Shown in pieces: positions 35,907 to 44,811 of a stretch of DNA of 64,000 nucleotides. Position numbers and translations under genes: made by a program. The notes below the pieces were generated by a model that searched no databases, was not told the DNA's origin, and was given only the letters and a program-made list of their open reading frames with translations. The stretch lies in assembly GCA_046349915.1 (NCBI GenBank), contig JAXMBL010000009.1:372001-436000 (forward strand). The letters run 5' to 3'. The stretch comes from CAIXSC01 sp046349915. GTDB lineage: Bacteria > Planctomycetota > Planctomycetia > Pirellulales > Pirellulaceae. The stretch's first letter is position 1, and every line of letters starts with the position of its first letter.

Positions 35907-37288
35907 TTTCTCCGTCCCCCACTCGTTCGCATCCGCTGCTTGAAGTTCCAGCTCGTTGCGCCCCATTGTCGACGATCGACCGCCTGGCTCGCGGAGCGCT
36001 AGCTCGAACTCTCACGCGACTCGGCGGCGGGCGTCTGCAAGTGACCGACGCCGACGGAAGCCAGGAGTTTGGCGGCAGTCCGTTGACTGACGGCCCCGAC
36101 TTCGAGACCGCTTGCCCCATGAACGCCGCAATCGTCGTTCACGATCCGGCGTTCTACCGACATGCGGTGGCAGGCGGGAATCTGGCGATCGCCGAGTCGT
36201 ATTTTCGGGGCGAGTGGTCGTGTTCCGACCTCACCTCGCTCTTCCGATTGTTTACTCGCAACATCCAGCTTTCCGACTCGATGGATCGCGGCATCAATCG
36301 GCTGTTGCAATGGCCCGCTCGCATTTATCACGCATTGCGAGCCAACACGTTGAGTGGATCGCGACGGAACATTCATCGCCACTACGACCTGGGCAACGAC
36401 TTTTTCGCCCTGATGCTCGACGAAACCATGGCGTATTCGAGCGGCATTTATGCCAACGGCGCGACTTCGTTGTACGAGGCGTCGGTCGAGAAGATGGATC
36501 GACTTTGTCGCAAACTCGATCTGCGTCCCGGCGACCAATTGCTGGAGATCGGCACAGGCTGGGGAGGACTCGCCATCCATGCCGCTCAACACTACGGCTG
36601 CCACGTGACGACGACGACCATTTCGCTCGAGCAGCATCGTGAAGCGGCCGAGCGAGTCGAGCGAGCCGGCGTCGCGGACCGTGTGACGCTCTTACTTAGC
36701 GATTACCGCGAGCTCGAACAAGAGTTGAGGGGGCGATTCGACAAGGTGGTTTCGGTCGAGATGATTGAAGCCGTGGGTCACAAGTATCTGCCCGCGTTCT
36801 TCGGCCATGTTTCGCGTCTACTTCGACCCGAAGGGACCGTGGCCATTCAAGCCATCGTGATGGGCGAGCAGCGGCACGCTCAGTATCTTCGATCGGTGGA
36901 CTTCATCCAGCGATACGTGTTCCCAGGCGGCTGCCTCCCGTCTGTGGGAAGTTTGGTGGAAGCGAGCGGCCGCGGGTCGGATTTGCGGATGGTCCATCTG
37001 GAGGATTTCGCCGAGCACTATGCTCGCACGTTGTTTGATTGGCGCCAGCGTTTCGTCGATCGTCTGGACGACGTCCAGCGACTCGGCTACCCCACTCGTT
37101 TCGTCCGACTGTGGAATTACTACTTGAGCTACTGCGAGGCGGGATTCGCTGAGCGGTATCTCAGCGTCGCTCACCTGCAGTTCGACAAGCCGGGCTGTGA
37201 CCGAGATCCACTAGAATTGACTCGCAGCGCCGCCGACCAAACGTTCGTTGCTTCGTCTCGACGCCAACCGCAAGGGAGTCGCTCATGA
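35903..37288 (+). CDS. Cyclopropane-fatty-acyl-phospholipid synthase family methyltransferase (first of two)
   Basis: CFA synthases use S-adenosylmethionine to modify double bases of acyl chains in phospholipids. The protein (461 residues from ATG 35903) has a lipid-binding N-terminal region (DPAFYRHAVAGGNLAIAESY), then the family motif NIHRHYDLGNDFFALMLDE, the SAM site LLEIGTGWGGLAIHAA, and the active-site acid in SVEMIEAVGHKYLPAFF. The fatty-acyl-cap segment FIQRYVFPGGCLPSV is also present. The frame is open much further upstream, but that reads inside DUF1365; the ATGA overlap at 35903-35906 marks the true start. Product may be cyclopropane, methyl-branched or furan-type acyl chains; not decidable by sequence alone. 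Confidence 0.92.
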   Translation: MISPSPTRSHPLLEVPARCAPLSTIDRLARGALARTLTRLGGGRLQVTDADGSQEFGGSPLTDGPDFETACPMNAAIVVHDPAFYRHAVAGGNLAIAESYFRGEWSCSDLTSLFRLFTRNIQLSDSMDRGINRLLQWPARIYHALRANTLSGSRRNIHRHYDLGNDFFALMLDETMAYSSGIYANGATSLYEASVEKMDRLCRKLDLRPGDQLLEIGTGWGGLAIHAAQHYGCHVTTTTISLEQHREAAERVERAGVADRVTLLLSDYRELEQELRGRFDKVVSVEMIEAVGHKYLPAFFGHVSRLLRPEGTVAIQAIVMGEQRHAQYLRSVDFIQRYVFPGGCLPSVGSLVEASGRGSDLRMVHLEDFAEHYARTLFDWRQRFVDRLDDVQRLGYPTRFVRLWNYYLSYCEAGFAERYLSVAHLQFDKPGCDRDPLELTRSAADQTFVASSRRQPQGSRS

Positions 37289-38385
37289 GCCTCGTCGGTT
37301 TCGCCATTGATTGCGTCGAGCGGGGTTGGGTTCCCGACCTGGCTACTCGGGCCGCCATCCGCCGACTTTGCTCGCAGCGGTTAAGCGAGTGTCGACGGTT
37401 GAATTGCGAGTTGGAGCGGGAAGACTTGGAGTCGTTCCTGAGCGATATGCGTCGGGGACCGATCGCGCCGGTTCCCGAGCGAGCGAACGAACAACACTAC
37501 GAGTTGCCGGCGTCATTCTTCGGGCATGTGCTGGGTCCGCATCGCAAATACAGTTGCTGCTGGTGGCCCGAAGGAGTCGACTCGCTGGAGGCCGCCGAGG
37601 CCGCATCGCTGGGCGAGACATGCGCTCGCGCGGAAATTGTTGACGGCCAAGAAATCTTGGAATTAGGCTGTGGTTGGGGCTCGCTTTCGCTGTGGATGGC
37701 TAGCCGCTATCCGGGCAGTCGCGTGACCGCCGTCTCGAATTCGCGACCGCAGCGAGAATACATCGAGTCGGAAGCTCGACGGCGCGGCATCGAGAATCTA
37801 CATGTCATTACCGCCGACATGAATCGTCTGCACTTCGACCGCTCGTTCGACCGCGTCGTCTCGGTGGAGATGTTCGAGCACATGCGGAACTACGAACGCC
37901 TGCTGCGACGGATTGGCGGCTGGTTGCGTCCCGAAGGTCGTCTGTTCGTCCACATCTTTTGCCATCGTCGTTTTGCTTATCCGTTTGAAACGGACGGGGA
38001 CGACAATTGGATGGGACGTTATTTCTTCACAGGCGGCATCATGCCGAGCGACGACCTGCTCGCTCGCTTCTCCAACGACCTTCGAGTGGAGCGTCAGTGG
38101 CGTTGGAACGGACAACACTATCAGCGCACGTCGGACGCCTGGCTGCGCAACCTTGACCAGAACCGCGACCGAGTGATGCCGATCCTGGAAGAAGCTTACG
38201 GCCGCGCGGAATCGCACCGTTGGTTCCATCGTTGGCGTATGTTTTTCTTGGCGGTCAGCGAGTTGTTTGGGTATCGCGGAGGCGAAGAGTGGTTCGTGGG
38301 ACACTACCTTTTGCGTCCTCGGTCCGAAGTCCCCGCCGGAGGACAAGACCCCAGTTTTTGGCGTGAGTCGGCATCCACAAACTAA
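37285..38385 (+). CDS. Second CFA-like SAM-dependent methyltransferase
   Basis: The 366-residue protein begins at an ATGA overlap with the previous gene, so it is translationally coupled to it. It has the SAM-binding ILELGCGWGSLSLWMASRYP, AVSNSRPQREYIE, the acidic motif SVEMFEHMRNYERLL and HIFCHRRFAYPFE, and a C-terminal helical part with RWRMFFLAVSELFGY. It is a different branch from the first CFA protein: it lacks the RHYDLGNDFF motif and instead has NEQHYELPASFFGHVLGP. Such proteins are annotated as CFA-family or small-molecule N-methyltransferases. Two distinct methyltransferases in one operon suggest sequential modification of a lipid or two substrates (inference). Confidence 0.88.
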   Translation: MSLVGFAIDCVERGWVPDLATRAAIRRLCSQRLSECRRLNCELEREDLESFLSDMRRGPIAPVPERANEQHYELPASFFGHVLGPHRKYSCCWWPEGVDSLEAAEAASLGETCARAEIVDGQEILELGCGWGSLSLWMASRYPGSRVTAVSNSRPQREYIESEARRRGIENLHVITADMNRLHFDRSFDRVVSVEMFEHMRNYERLLRRIGGWLRPEGRLFVHIFCHRRFAYPFETDGDDNWMGRYFFTGGIMPSDDLLARFSNDLRVERQWRWNGQHYQRTSDAWLRNLDQNRDRVMPILEEAYGRAESHRWFHRWRMFFLAVSELFGYRGGEEWFVGHYLLRPRSEVPAGGQDPSFWRESASTN

Positions 38386-38697
38386 AACGCTGTCACCGAA
38401 CAAACCAAAGTACGACGGACTTCTAGTCCGTCGCTCCGTACTGTACGACGGACTTCCAGTCCGTCGCTCGGCGCCCTGGAGTGAAAACCACGCAGTTGAT
38501 GACAACCATTGCTCCCAAACATCAGGGCTTAGTGAAACGCCAAGTTCGCCGAATTCACAGCCGTCAGACACGGAATTCGGTCAACCACGGATCACTCGGA
38601 ATACACTGATCAGGACGAAGTACGTTCGGCTTGCGCCGAACCGACGGACTAGAAGTCCGTCGTACGTGATTCCCAGGCGAAGAATAGAGAGGAGCGT
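38386..38697. repeat. Repeat cluster within the operon gap (REP copies 4-6 and dispersed-repeat copy 2)
   Basis: About 310 bases hold three REP-like palindromes (38414-38432, 38447-38465, 38643-38661) and one copy of the ~80-bp dispersed repeat (38536-38617). No gene is present. Two palindromes in tandem straight after a stop codon could form a hairpin cluster that lowers readthrough into the DUF1295 gene. Confidence 0.8.
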
Positions 38698-39477
38698 ATG
38701 TTCGGATCGATTCTGGCTGCCAACGCCGCAGCTCTCGCTCTGCTGCTTGGGTCCCTTTGGCTGAGCAGCGTGCTGAAGCGTGACGCCAGCATTGTCGACC
38801 CATTCTGGGGCGCTGGTTTTGTGGCCGTCGCGTGGATCAGTTGGCTGCTGGGCGGTCAACCAACAGGCCGATCTCTCGCGATTGTTCTGTTGGTCACGCT
38901 ATGGGGCCTGAGACTCTCGGGATTCTTGCTCTGGCGAAATTGGGGGCACGGCGAGGACTATCGATATCGAGCGATGCGGCAATACCACGGCGAGCGATTC
39001 TGGTGGGTCAGTCTGTTCACCGTGTTCGCGTTGCAAGGAGTGATACTGTGGTTTGTCGCCTTGCCGATCCAAGCGGGAATCGGTTTTCCAAGGACATTCG
39101 CGTTGTCATGGCCGCTGGATGTTCTGGGCGGCGTCTTGATCTGCGTGGGGATATTCTTCGAAGCGGTCGGCGATTGGCAACTTGCTCGCTTCAAGTCCAA
39201 CCCCGCGAATGCAGGCCGCGTCTTCGATCGAGGCCTGTGGCGCTACACGCGTCATCCGAACTACTTTGGCGACTTCTGTATGTGGTGGGGGTTCTATTGC
39301 CTGAGTGCGGCCCAAGGAGCTTGGTGGACGGTGCTGAGCCCGTTGGCCATGAGCTTCCTGCTGCTCAAGGTCTCTGGGGTAGCGTTGTTGGAGTCGACCA
39401 TTGTGGATCGTCGTCCCGAGTATGCGTCCTACCAGCGACGCACCAGCGCGTTCTTTCCTCGTCCGCCGAGGGATTAA
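38698..39477 (+). CDS. DUF1295 integral membrane protein (steroid 5-alpha-reductase-like)
   Basis: The 259-residue protein has six or seven membrane helices and the C-terminal signature FDRGLWRYTRHPNYFGDF, then EYASYQRRTSAFFP, which mark the DUF1295 / isoprenylcysteine methyltransferase-steroid reductase-like group. Related proteins reduce double bonds in lipids or methylate them; the exact reaction here is unknown. DUF1295 genes often accompany DUF1365 and CFA genes, so it likely belongs to the same pathway, although a repeat-filled gap of 312 bases separates it from the methyltransferase genes. The ATG at 38698 has AGAGAGGAG close upstream. Confidence 0.88.
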   Translation: MFGSILAANAAALALLLGSLWLSSVLKRDASIVDPFWGAGFVAVAWISWLLGGQPTGRSLAIVLLVTLWGLRLSGFLLWRNWGHGEDYRYRAMRQYHGERFWWVSLFTVFALQGVILWFVALPIQAGIGFPRTFALSWPLDVLGGVLICVGIFFEAVGDWQLARFKSNPANAGRVFDRGLWRYTRHPNYFGDFCMWWGFYCLSAAQGAWWTVLSPLAMSFLLLKVSGVALLESTIVDRRPEYASYQRRTSAFFPRPPRD

Positions 39478-39637
39478 GGCAGCCGGACGCCAGTTGCTCA
39501 CCCTTGCGGATTCGTTTCGACTGACCTAAGACAAGGGTAGTCGAAACCGAATATTCGCGTCTTCACTTCCACGATATGACGTCGGTCGCGGTCTAGCCGC
39601 GCGGCCGGCGTCCGACTCCATTCACGAGAGGTGTCCC

Positions 39638-41281
39638 ATGCCCCGCATGTCAGTCTTATTGCTTGAGGGAGATGCGGCCGAGAGGGAACGAATTGCAGGC
39701 TTGCTTCTGCGAGTTCGCGGTGTGGACTTTGATACAACTGCTCGTGCGACGCTCGCCGAAGCACTCGACGCACTCGCCAACCAGACCTTTGATGTGGTGC
39801 TGTCTGATCTCACGTTGTCCGACAGTGACGGCGAAGCGACTTTTCGCCGTTTGAAGGCGCGGGCGGGCGAAACGCCGATCGTGGCGTTGATTGATCCGCA
39901 TGAAACGACGCTCGGCTTGGTCGCCGTGGAAGAAGGAGCTCTTTGCTACCTCGTAAAGAATCGCATCGACGCCAACACACTGGCTCGAAGTGCACAACGA
40001 GCGGTCAAGAATGCTCGCATCAAGTTCGGCGAATGGGACTCGCCGATGTTCCATCTCGCGCAGCATCAGTTCCTGAAAGCAGCCCAATTGATGGGCCTGG
40101 ACGAGAATATCCGAGAACGGCTGATGTGGCCTCAGCGCACACTGGTCGTGGCGTTGCCTTTCCGCCGCGACAATTACGGCGAAGTCGAGACGGTATTCGG
40201 TTATCGAGTGCAACACGTGCTGGGCATGGGTCCGACCAAGGGAGGCATTCGCTACCACGAGGATGTCGATCTCGGAGAAACCACGGCGCTCGCCATGTGG
40301 ATGACTTGGAAGTGCGCGCTCATGCGACTTCCCTACGGCGGCGCGAAGGGAGGCGTCGCGATCGATCCCACGACGCTGTCTCGCTCGGAACTGCAACGCT
40401 TAACTCGCCGTTACACCATGGAGATCTCGCCCATCCTCGGGCCCGACAAGGACATTCCGGCGCCGGACATGGGGACGAATGAACAGACGATGGCGTGGTT
40501 GATGGACACCTATAGCCAGCAAGTGGGCTATACCGTGCCCGCGGTCGTCACCGGTAAGCCGGTGTCGCTGGGCGGCTCCCTGGGTCGGCGCGAAGCGACC
40601 GGCCGCGGATTAGTTTATGTCGTGACTCACGCGGCAAAACACTTGGGACTCAATCTGAAGGGCGCCAGCGCGGTGGTGCAAGGTTATGGAAATGTCGGTA
40701 GCCATGCGGCCCGGCTCCTGGCCGAATCAGGAGTCAAGGTGGTGGCGGTCAGCGATGTGCACACCGCCGTTTACAATCCTCGGGGACTCGACTTGGCGGC
40801 CATCGATCAGTACGTCGCCGAGAATCGCACGCTCGCGGGCTTCAAGGGCGGCGACGAATTGACCAATGCCGAGATGCTGGAACTCCCCTGCGATATCTTG
40901 GCGCCGTGCGCGATTCAGAATCAAATCACCGCGGCGAATGCCGGCAAGCTCCAATGCAAAGTGCTCGCCGAAGGCGCGAACGGCCCCACCACGCTCGAAG
41001 CCGACGAGATTCTGACCGATCGCAACATCCTGATTCTGCCCGACGTGCTGACCAATGCCGGAGGCGTAACGGTTTCGTACTTCGAGTGGGTTCAGGATAC
41101 GCAAAATCTGTCGTGGACGTTGGATGAGATCAATCGCCGACTCGCGGACATCATGGCCGATGCGTTCCATCGCACGCTGGCTCGTTCGCTCCGCGATAAA
41201 CTCGACATGCGCACCGCGGCGATGGTCGAGGGAGTAGAACGAGTGGCCAGCGCCATGCTGTTACGCGGTCTCTGGCCATAA
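39638..41281 (+). CDS. Receiver-domain/glutamate dehydrogenase fusion (Glu/Leu/Phe/Val dehydrogenase family)
   Basis: The 547-residue protein joins two complete domains. Residues 1-125 look like a response-regulator receiver: LLLEGD (acidic pair region E10/D12), the phospho-acceptor D57 in FDVVLSDLTLSDSDG and K107 in YLVKNR. The usual Thr/Ser after strand 4 reads L84-I85, so signalling chemistry may be altered. Residues ~135-547 are a glutamate dehydrogenase: GPTKGGIRYHEDVDLGET, the catalytic lysine in LPYGGAKGGVAIDP, the NAD site VVQGYGNVGSHAARLL, and ILAPCAIQNQITAANAG. No histidine kinase gene is nearby. The fusion suggests phosphorylation or partner-binding control of a nitrogen enzyme (inference). 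AGAGGTG precedes the ATG. Confidence 0.92.
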   Translation: MPRMSVLLLEGDAAERERIAGLLLRVRGVDFDTTARATLAEALDALANQTFDVVLSDLTLSDSDGEATFRRLKARAGETPIVALIDPHETTLGLVAVEEGALCYLVKNRIDANTLARSAQRAVKNARIKFGEWDSPMFHLAQHQFLKAAQLMGLDENIRERLMWPQRTLVVALPFRRDNYGEVETVFGYRVQHVLGMGPTKGGIRYHEDVDLGETTALAMWMTWKCALMRLPYGGAKGGVAIDPTTLSRSELQRLTRRYTMEISPILGPDKDIPAPDMGTNEQTMAWLMDTYSQQVGYTVPAVVTGKPVSLGGSLGRREATGRGLVYVVTHAAKHLGLNLKGASAVVQGYGNVGSHAARLLAESGVKVVAVSDVHTAVYNPRGLDLAAIDQYVAENRTLAGFKGGDELTNAEMLELPCDILAPCAIQNQITAANAGKLQCKVLAEGANGPTTLEADEILTDRNILILPDVLTNAGGVTVSYFEWVQDTQNLSWTLDEINRRLADIMADAFHRTLARSLRDKLDMRTAAMVEGVERVASAMLLRGLWP

Positions 41282-41342
41282 TTGATCAGGGAGTCTGATC
41301 CAATAAGTGTCAATCAGCGAAGATCAGTGTTCCCTCTTCGTC

Positions 41343-43184
41343 TTACCCTTCTTCACCGGGCGACTTGGATCGCCCCATCGCGATATCGAATTCGGCCAGC
41401 GCCGGAATCAACATGGCGGCGGTCGTGAAGCCGTAGACTCCGACGGTCACGAGGAACACGGTCAGATAATGGTGCAACGTATAGCTCGTGATGGCATAGA
41501 AGGTAAGAAACGGGAGCAGCATTGCGGCGAGTCCAATCGCGGGCGACGGATTGCGTGATCCCAAGGCGATATAGAGCCCCAAACTACCGCCCAGAATTAC
41601 CATCAAGAACTGAGCGTGCTGGGTTTGGAACGAGCCGCTGAACTGCACCATCATCACGATGCAGGTGACGATGCCGAGGCACAAGAAGAATACCGTGCCT
41701 AGACTGACGCCAATCGCGGTTCTCGAGTTGGAATAGATCATGCCGCAGTGAATACCGAGCATGACGACGAAGATGTACATGGTCAGCAGACCACCTACCA
41801 TCAGCACAAAATCCTCCAGCGTCAACCCGCCGCTCCACCAGAGATAGCCGCAGAGTCCAATCGGCAAGAGACTCATGGGCCACGTGACGTAGAGCACTCC
41901 GCCCATTTTTCCGAACACGAATTCCTTGGGCGAAAGATCGGTCACCAACAGCAAGTCGAGCGATTGACCATCGCGCTCGCTGGTGATCGAAGTCACTGCC
42001 AGCGCATTAATGATGACAATGCTGCTAAGGAAGAACGGGGCGAGCGTTCTGGCGGCGGGCGGAATGATGGCCGCCAAATCGTCGCCGCGTTGAGTGGCCG
42101 CGCCCGAGGCGATCGTGAGATAAAGACCGGCGGCGGCGAGCATGAAGAGCAACAAGTACGCGACGCGTATGACCAGCACTTTACGACCATAGGCCCAGGT
42201 GCAGATCTCGCGCCACAGAACCGGGTTGTCCCAAACCGAACGACTCTTTTCGGGCGAGGAAGTACGACGAATCGAATCGACGTGCGTGCTGCGAGCAGAC
42301 TCGTCGTCCACGGGCTGTCCGGGTTCTTCAGCCCCAACGGACTCCAACTGAGTGCCAGGCTGTAGCTCACGCGACGGATTCCAAATCCGCACTCGCCAGA
42401 TAGCGATCAGATTTAGCAACCCGATGCCTGCCGCGGCGACTCCCAAGTAGAGCAACACGCCGAGTCCATAGTTGGTGGCTTGAGCGCCTTCGAGCGTCCC
42501 GACCATGGGACGAGTGGCCGCCAGGATCGCTCGCCAGGGACTCAACGCCACCGACCAAGTTCCGCACGACAAACCCGCGGCTCGGTCAAACAGCAGTCCG
42601 CTGCCGACGACTTCTCCCAAGGCGAGCCAGAGGACGATGCCGAGCGCCGTCATGGCGAGAGTCTGGAAGGTCTTTTCGCGCCACAGGGCCAGAGTTGAAC
42701 CGAGACTACCGGCTGCCAAGGCGGTGACGAGCGTGATCGCCGCCACTCGCCAAACCTGCGACGGCTCGACGCCTCCAAACAGGGTGACCAGCAGAAACAA
42801 CGGAATCGCGGCAACCACCATCGTTCCCACATCCAGCAGGCTGGCCAGCAGCTTGCCCAAGACCAGTTCGGAATTTCGCAGGCGAGTGAGCAGAAGGAGC
42901 AACAGCGTGCGACGGTCCTTTTCTTGCGCGACCGCGCTGGCCGAACCGAGGGCGGCAAGGAAGGTGATCAGGGCAAGTTGCAGGGGGGCCAGCACTTGGA
43001 AGAGGCTGCCGCCGAACCGAGCCATATCGCCGACATTGCGGATAATCTGAGCACCGGCCACGACCAGCCACGCCGTACACATCAAGACCAGCAGTGTCGT
43101 CACGTAGACGACTCGATAGAGATAATGCTGAGTGCGGCGCGGAGTGGTAACGAGCTCACGGGTAAAGACAGGACCGATGAACAC
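41343..43184 (-). CDS. ABC-2 type transporter permease, double-length
   Basis: The protein of about 613 residues has about a dozen membrane helices arranged as two similar halves. Each half opens with an ABC-2-like region (GPVFTRELVTTPRR near the start; NPVLWREICTWAYGRKV near residue 325). Each also has a second helix pair typical of gliding-type or NosY-like permeases (SAVAQEKDRRTLLLLL; SITSERDGQSLDLLLV). These repeats are the amphipathic coupling segments that touch an ATPase. No ATPase gene is adjacent. The start is GTG 43184 (GAGGAG seven bases upstream), with TTG 43187 as an alternative. It converges with the dehydrogenase gene, 60 bases apart. Confidence 0.85.
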   Translation of the reverse strand: MFIGPVFTRELVTTPRRTQHYLYRVVYVTTLLVLMCTAWLVVAGAQIIRNVGDMARFGGSLFQVLAPLQLALITFLAALGSASAVAQEKDRRTLLLLLLTRLRNSELVLGKLLASLLDVGTMVVAAIPLFLLVTLFGGVEPSQVWRVAAITLVTALAAGSLGSTLALWREKTFQTLAMTALGIVLWLALGEVVGSGLLFDRAAGLSCGTWSVALSPWRAILAATRPMVGTLEGAQATNYGLGVLLYLGVAAAGIGLLNLIAIWRVRIWNPSRELQPGTQLESVGAEEPGQPVDDESARSTHVDSIRRTSSPEKSRSVWDNPVLWREICTWAYGRKVLVIRVAYLLLFMLAAAGLYLTIASGAATQRGDDLAAIIPPAARTLAPFFLSSIVIINALAVTSITSERDGQSLDLLLVTDLSPKEFVFGKMGGVLYVTWPMSLLPIGLCGYLWWSGGLTLEDFVLMVGGLLTMYIFVVMLGIHCGMIYSNSRTAIGVSLGTVFFLCLGIVTCIVMMVQFSGSFQTQHAQFLMVILGGSLGLYIALGSRNPSPAIGLAAMLLPFLTFYAITSYTLHHYLTVFLVTVGVYGFTTAAMLIPALAEFDIAMGRSKSPGEEG

Positions 43185-43437
43185 CAAGCAACTCCTCTGT
43201 CAGCACGCACATCCGTCGAGTTTCCGCTGGGGAATACCAATGACTAGAAACTCGTCCCACGGTTGTAAAGCCCGATTATACAACGACTTTCGCGGGCGGC
43301 GATTCCCCGAAGTGTGAGGAAAAGGTAAAAAAGCCAGCCGCCGCGTCCAATAAGGGGCCGGGGTGGCGCATCTTTAAGATTCGGAGAGCAACGATGTCGG
43401 GATGGAGGCTGCTGGAGGCCGGGGTGGGAGTGAGATT

Positions 43438-43962
43438 GTGACGGCCGACGATGGGCCCTTGGACGCAGCACTTGCCGCGGCACTGTATGTGGAACATGGC
43501 GACGAGCTGCGCCGGTTCCTGATCGGTGTCCTGCGCGATCCAGAACTCGCCGCCGACGCCCTCCAAAGCACCCTTGTAAAGCTACTTGAAAAAGGAAAAC
43601 AGTCCCGGGAAGAGACTCGTAAAGCGTGGCTCTTCCGAGTCGCCTTGCATGAAGCACTCGTCCTGCGTCGCCGTAACGCGACCGGCGATAAGGCTCTCCG
43701 GCAGGTGGCATGGAGCCGGTCGACAGCCTCCGCGGGCTCGGCCGACCCGACGTTAAGACTAGAAACCGTCGACACGGTCCGCCAGGCGCTCGCCGAACTT
43801 TCGCCCGAGCAGCTCGCGGTCGTCAGACGCAGGATTTACGAGGAGAAGACGTTCGCCGAGATTGCCAGTGAGTTGCAAATTCCTTTGGGTACAGCCCTCG
43901 ACCGCATGCACTCCGCCCTCGCCAAACTCCGCAAACGACTGAAACAGCCGGAATCGCCATGA
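43438..43962 (+). CDS. ECF-type RNA polymerase sigma factor
   Basis: The protein (about 174 residues) has region 2 (LRRFLIGVLRDPELAADALQSTLVKLLEK, written here in pieces of the family pattern) with the RKAWLFRVALHEALVLRRR helix. Region 4 follows (LAELSPEQLAVVRRRIYEEKTFAEIASELQIPLGTALDRM split over its HTH). GTG 43438 is preferred (GGGAG seven bases upstream); ATG 43402 is an in-frame alternative that adds a Gly-rich stretch. Its stop overlaps the next gene's ATG by four bases, the usual layout of a sigma and its anti-sigma. It probably directs RNA polymerase to an envelope or stress regulon. Confidence 0.85.
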   Translation: MTADDGPLDAALAAALYVEHGDELRRFLIGVLRDPELAADALQSTLVKLLEKGKQSREETRKAWLFRVALHEALVLRRRNATGDKALRQVAWSRSTASAGSADPTLRLETVDTVRQALAELSPEQLAVVRRRIYEEKTFAEIASELQIPLGTALDRMHSALAKLRKRLKQPESP

Positions 43963-44807
43963 CCCCATCACCCCAAGACACTCACCGCCCGTCGGCAGAA
44001 TCGACGGCGACCGCGAGTCAGCAGTCGCTCGATCAGTTGGCCTTCCGCTACATCGCGAATGAACTGACCAACGACGAATTGCAGGCGTTCGAGGAGCGGC
44101 TGGCGACCGACCAACAAGCGCGAGAGGCGGTTGCGGCGGCTGTTGAGTTATCACAGGCGATCGCGTTCGTTGAGTCGACTCGACAGTCACCAGCCCCCCC
44201 TGTGCCTGCGAGCACCCAAGGCATTTTGCCCGTGACACCCCCGCTGCCGGCCGATCGACGGTCCTGGTGGCCAGCTCTGGGTTGGATGACAGTCGGTTCG
44301 GCGGCTTGTGTCGCCATGATTCTCATGGCCGATCTCTGGTCGCGTCACGAGGTCGGCCCGAACGGCACGGACCGACAGCTCGCGATGCTCTGGAGCGAAA
44401 CTCGCGGCTCCGCCGAATGGTTCATCCCCGGCGAGATCGACAGCCAGTCGCCAGCTCGGTCGGGCCATGTCGTCATGGATGACAGTGGCGATTCGTCGAG
44501 AAACGAACTACCGTCTCACCGCGAATACAACTCGCCCGAAGCCTCTTTCGACAACTCAGCAAGCGACTACTCAGCCAGCGACGACTCGTCCGCCAACGAA
44601 ACCACCACGTCGGAGATCGACGATTTGTCGCTGGCGGCCGGTGAGTCGCTCGAATCTGACCCGTCCGACGCTTGGGGCGACCCGATGAATTCGCCCATGG
44701 TCGACACTCCCTCTTGGATGTTGGCGGCTGTGGCCGAAACCACTGCTCCTAACCGCTCGACGCAAACGAACGATCGAGTTCCTCCGAAAGAAAAAGAGGA
44801 GCGGTAA
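43959..44807 (+). CDS. Putative anti-sigma factor, single-pass membrane protein
   Basis: The 282-residue protein overlaps the ECF sigma gene by four bases and has one membrane segment (~residues 108-126, LGWMTVGSAACVAMILMA). The cytoplasmic N-terminal part (LAFRYIANELTNDELQAFEERL) resembles the short helical anti-sigma domain of planctomycete partners, where a full zinc motif (HxxxCxxC) is absent, as here. The outer part is Ser/Asp/Glu-rich and low-complexity. I infer anti-sigma function from position and layout, not from sequence identity. The next gene starts five bases after its stop. Confidence 0.72.
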   Translation: MTPSPQDTHRPSAESTATASQQSLDQLAFRYIANELTNDELQAFEERLATDQQAREAVAAAVELSQAIAFVESTRQSPAPPVPASTQGILPVTPPLPADRRSWWPALGWMTVGSAACVAMILMADLWSRHEVGPNGTDRQLAMLWSETRGSAEWFIPGEIDSQSPARSGHVVMDDSGDSSRNELPSHREYNSPEASFDNSASDYSASDDSSANETTTSEIDDLSLAAGESLESDPSDAWGDPMNSPMVDTPSWMLAAVAETTAPNRSTQTNDRVPPKEKEER

Positions 44808-44811
44808 TCGC

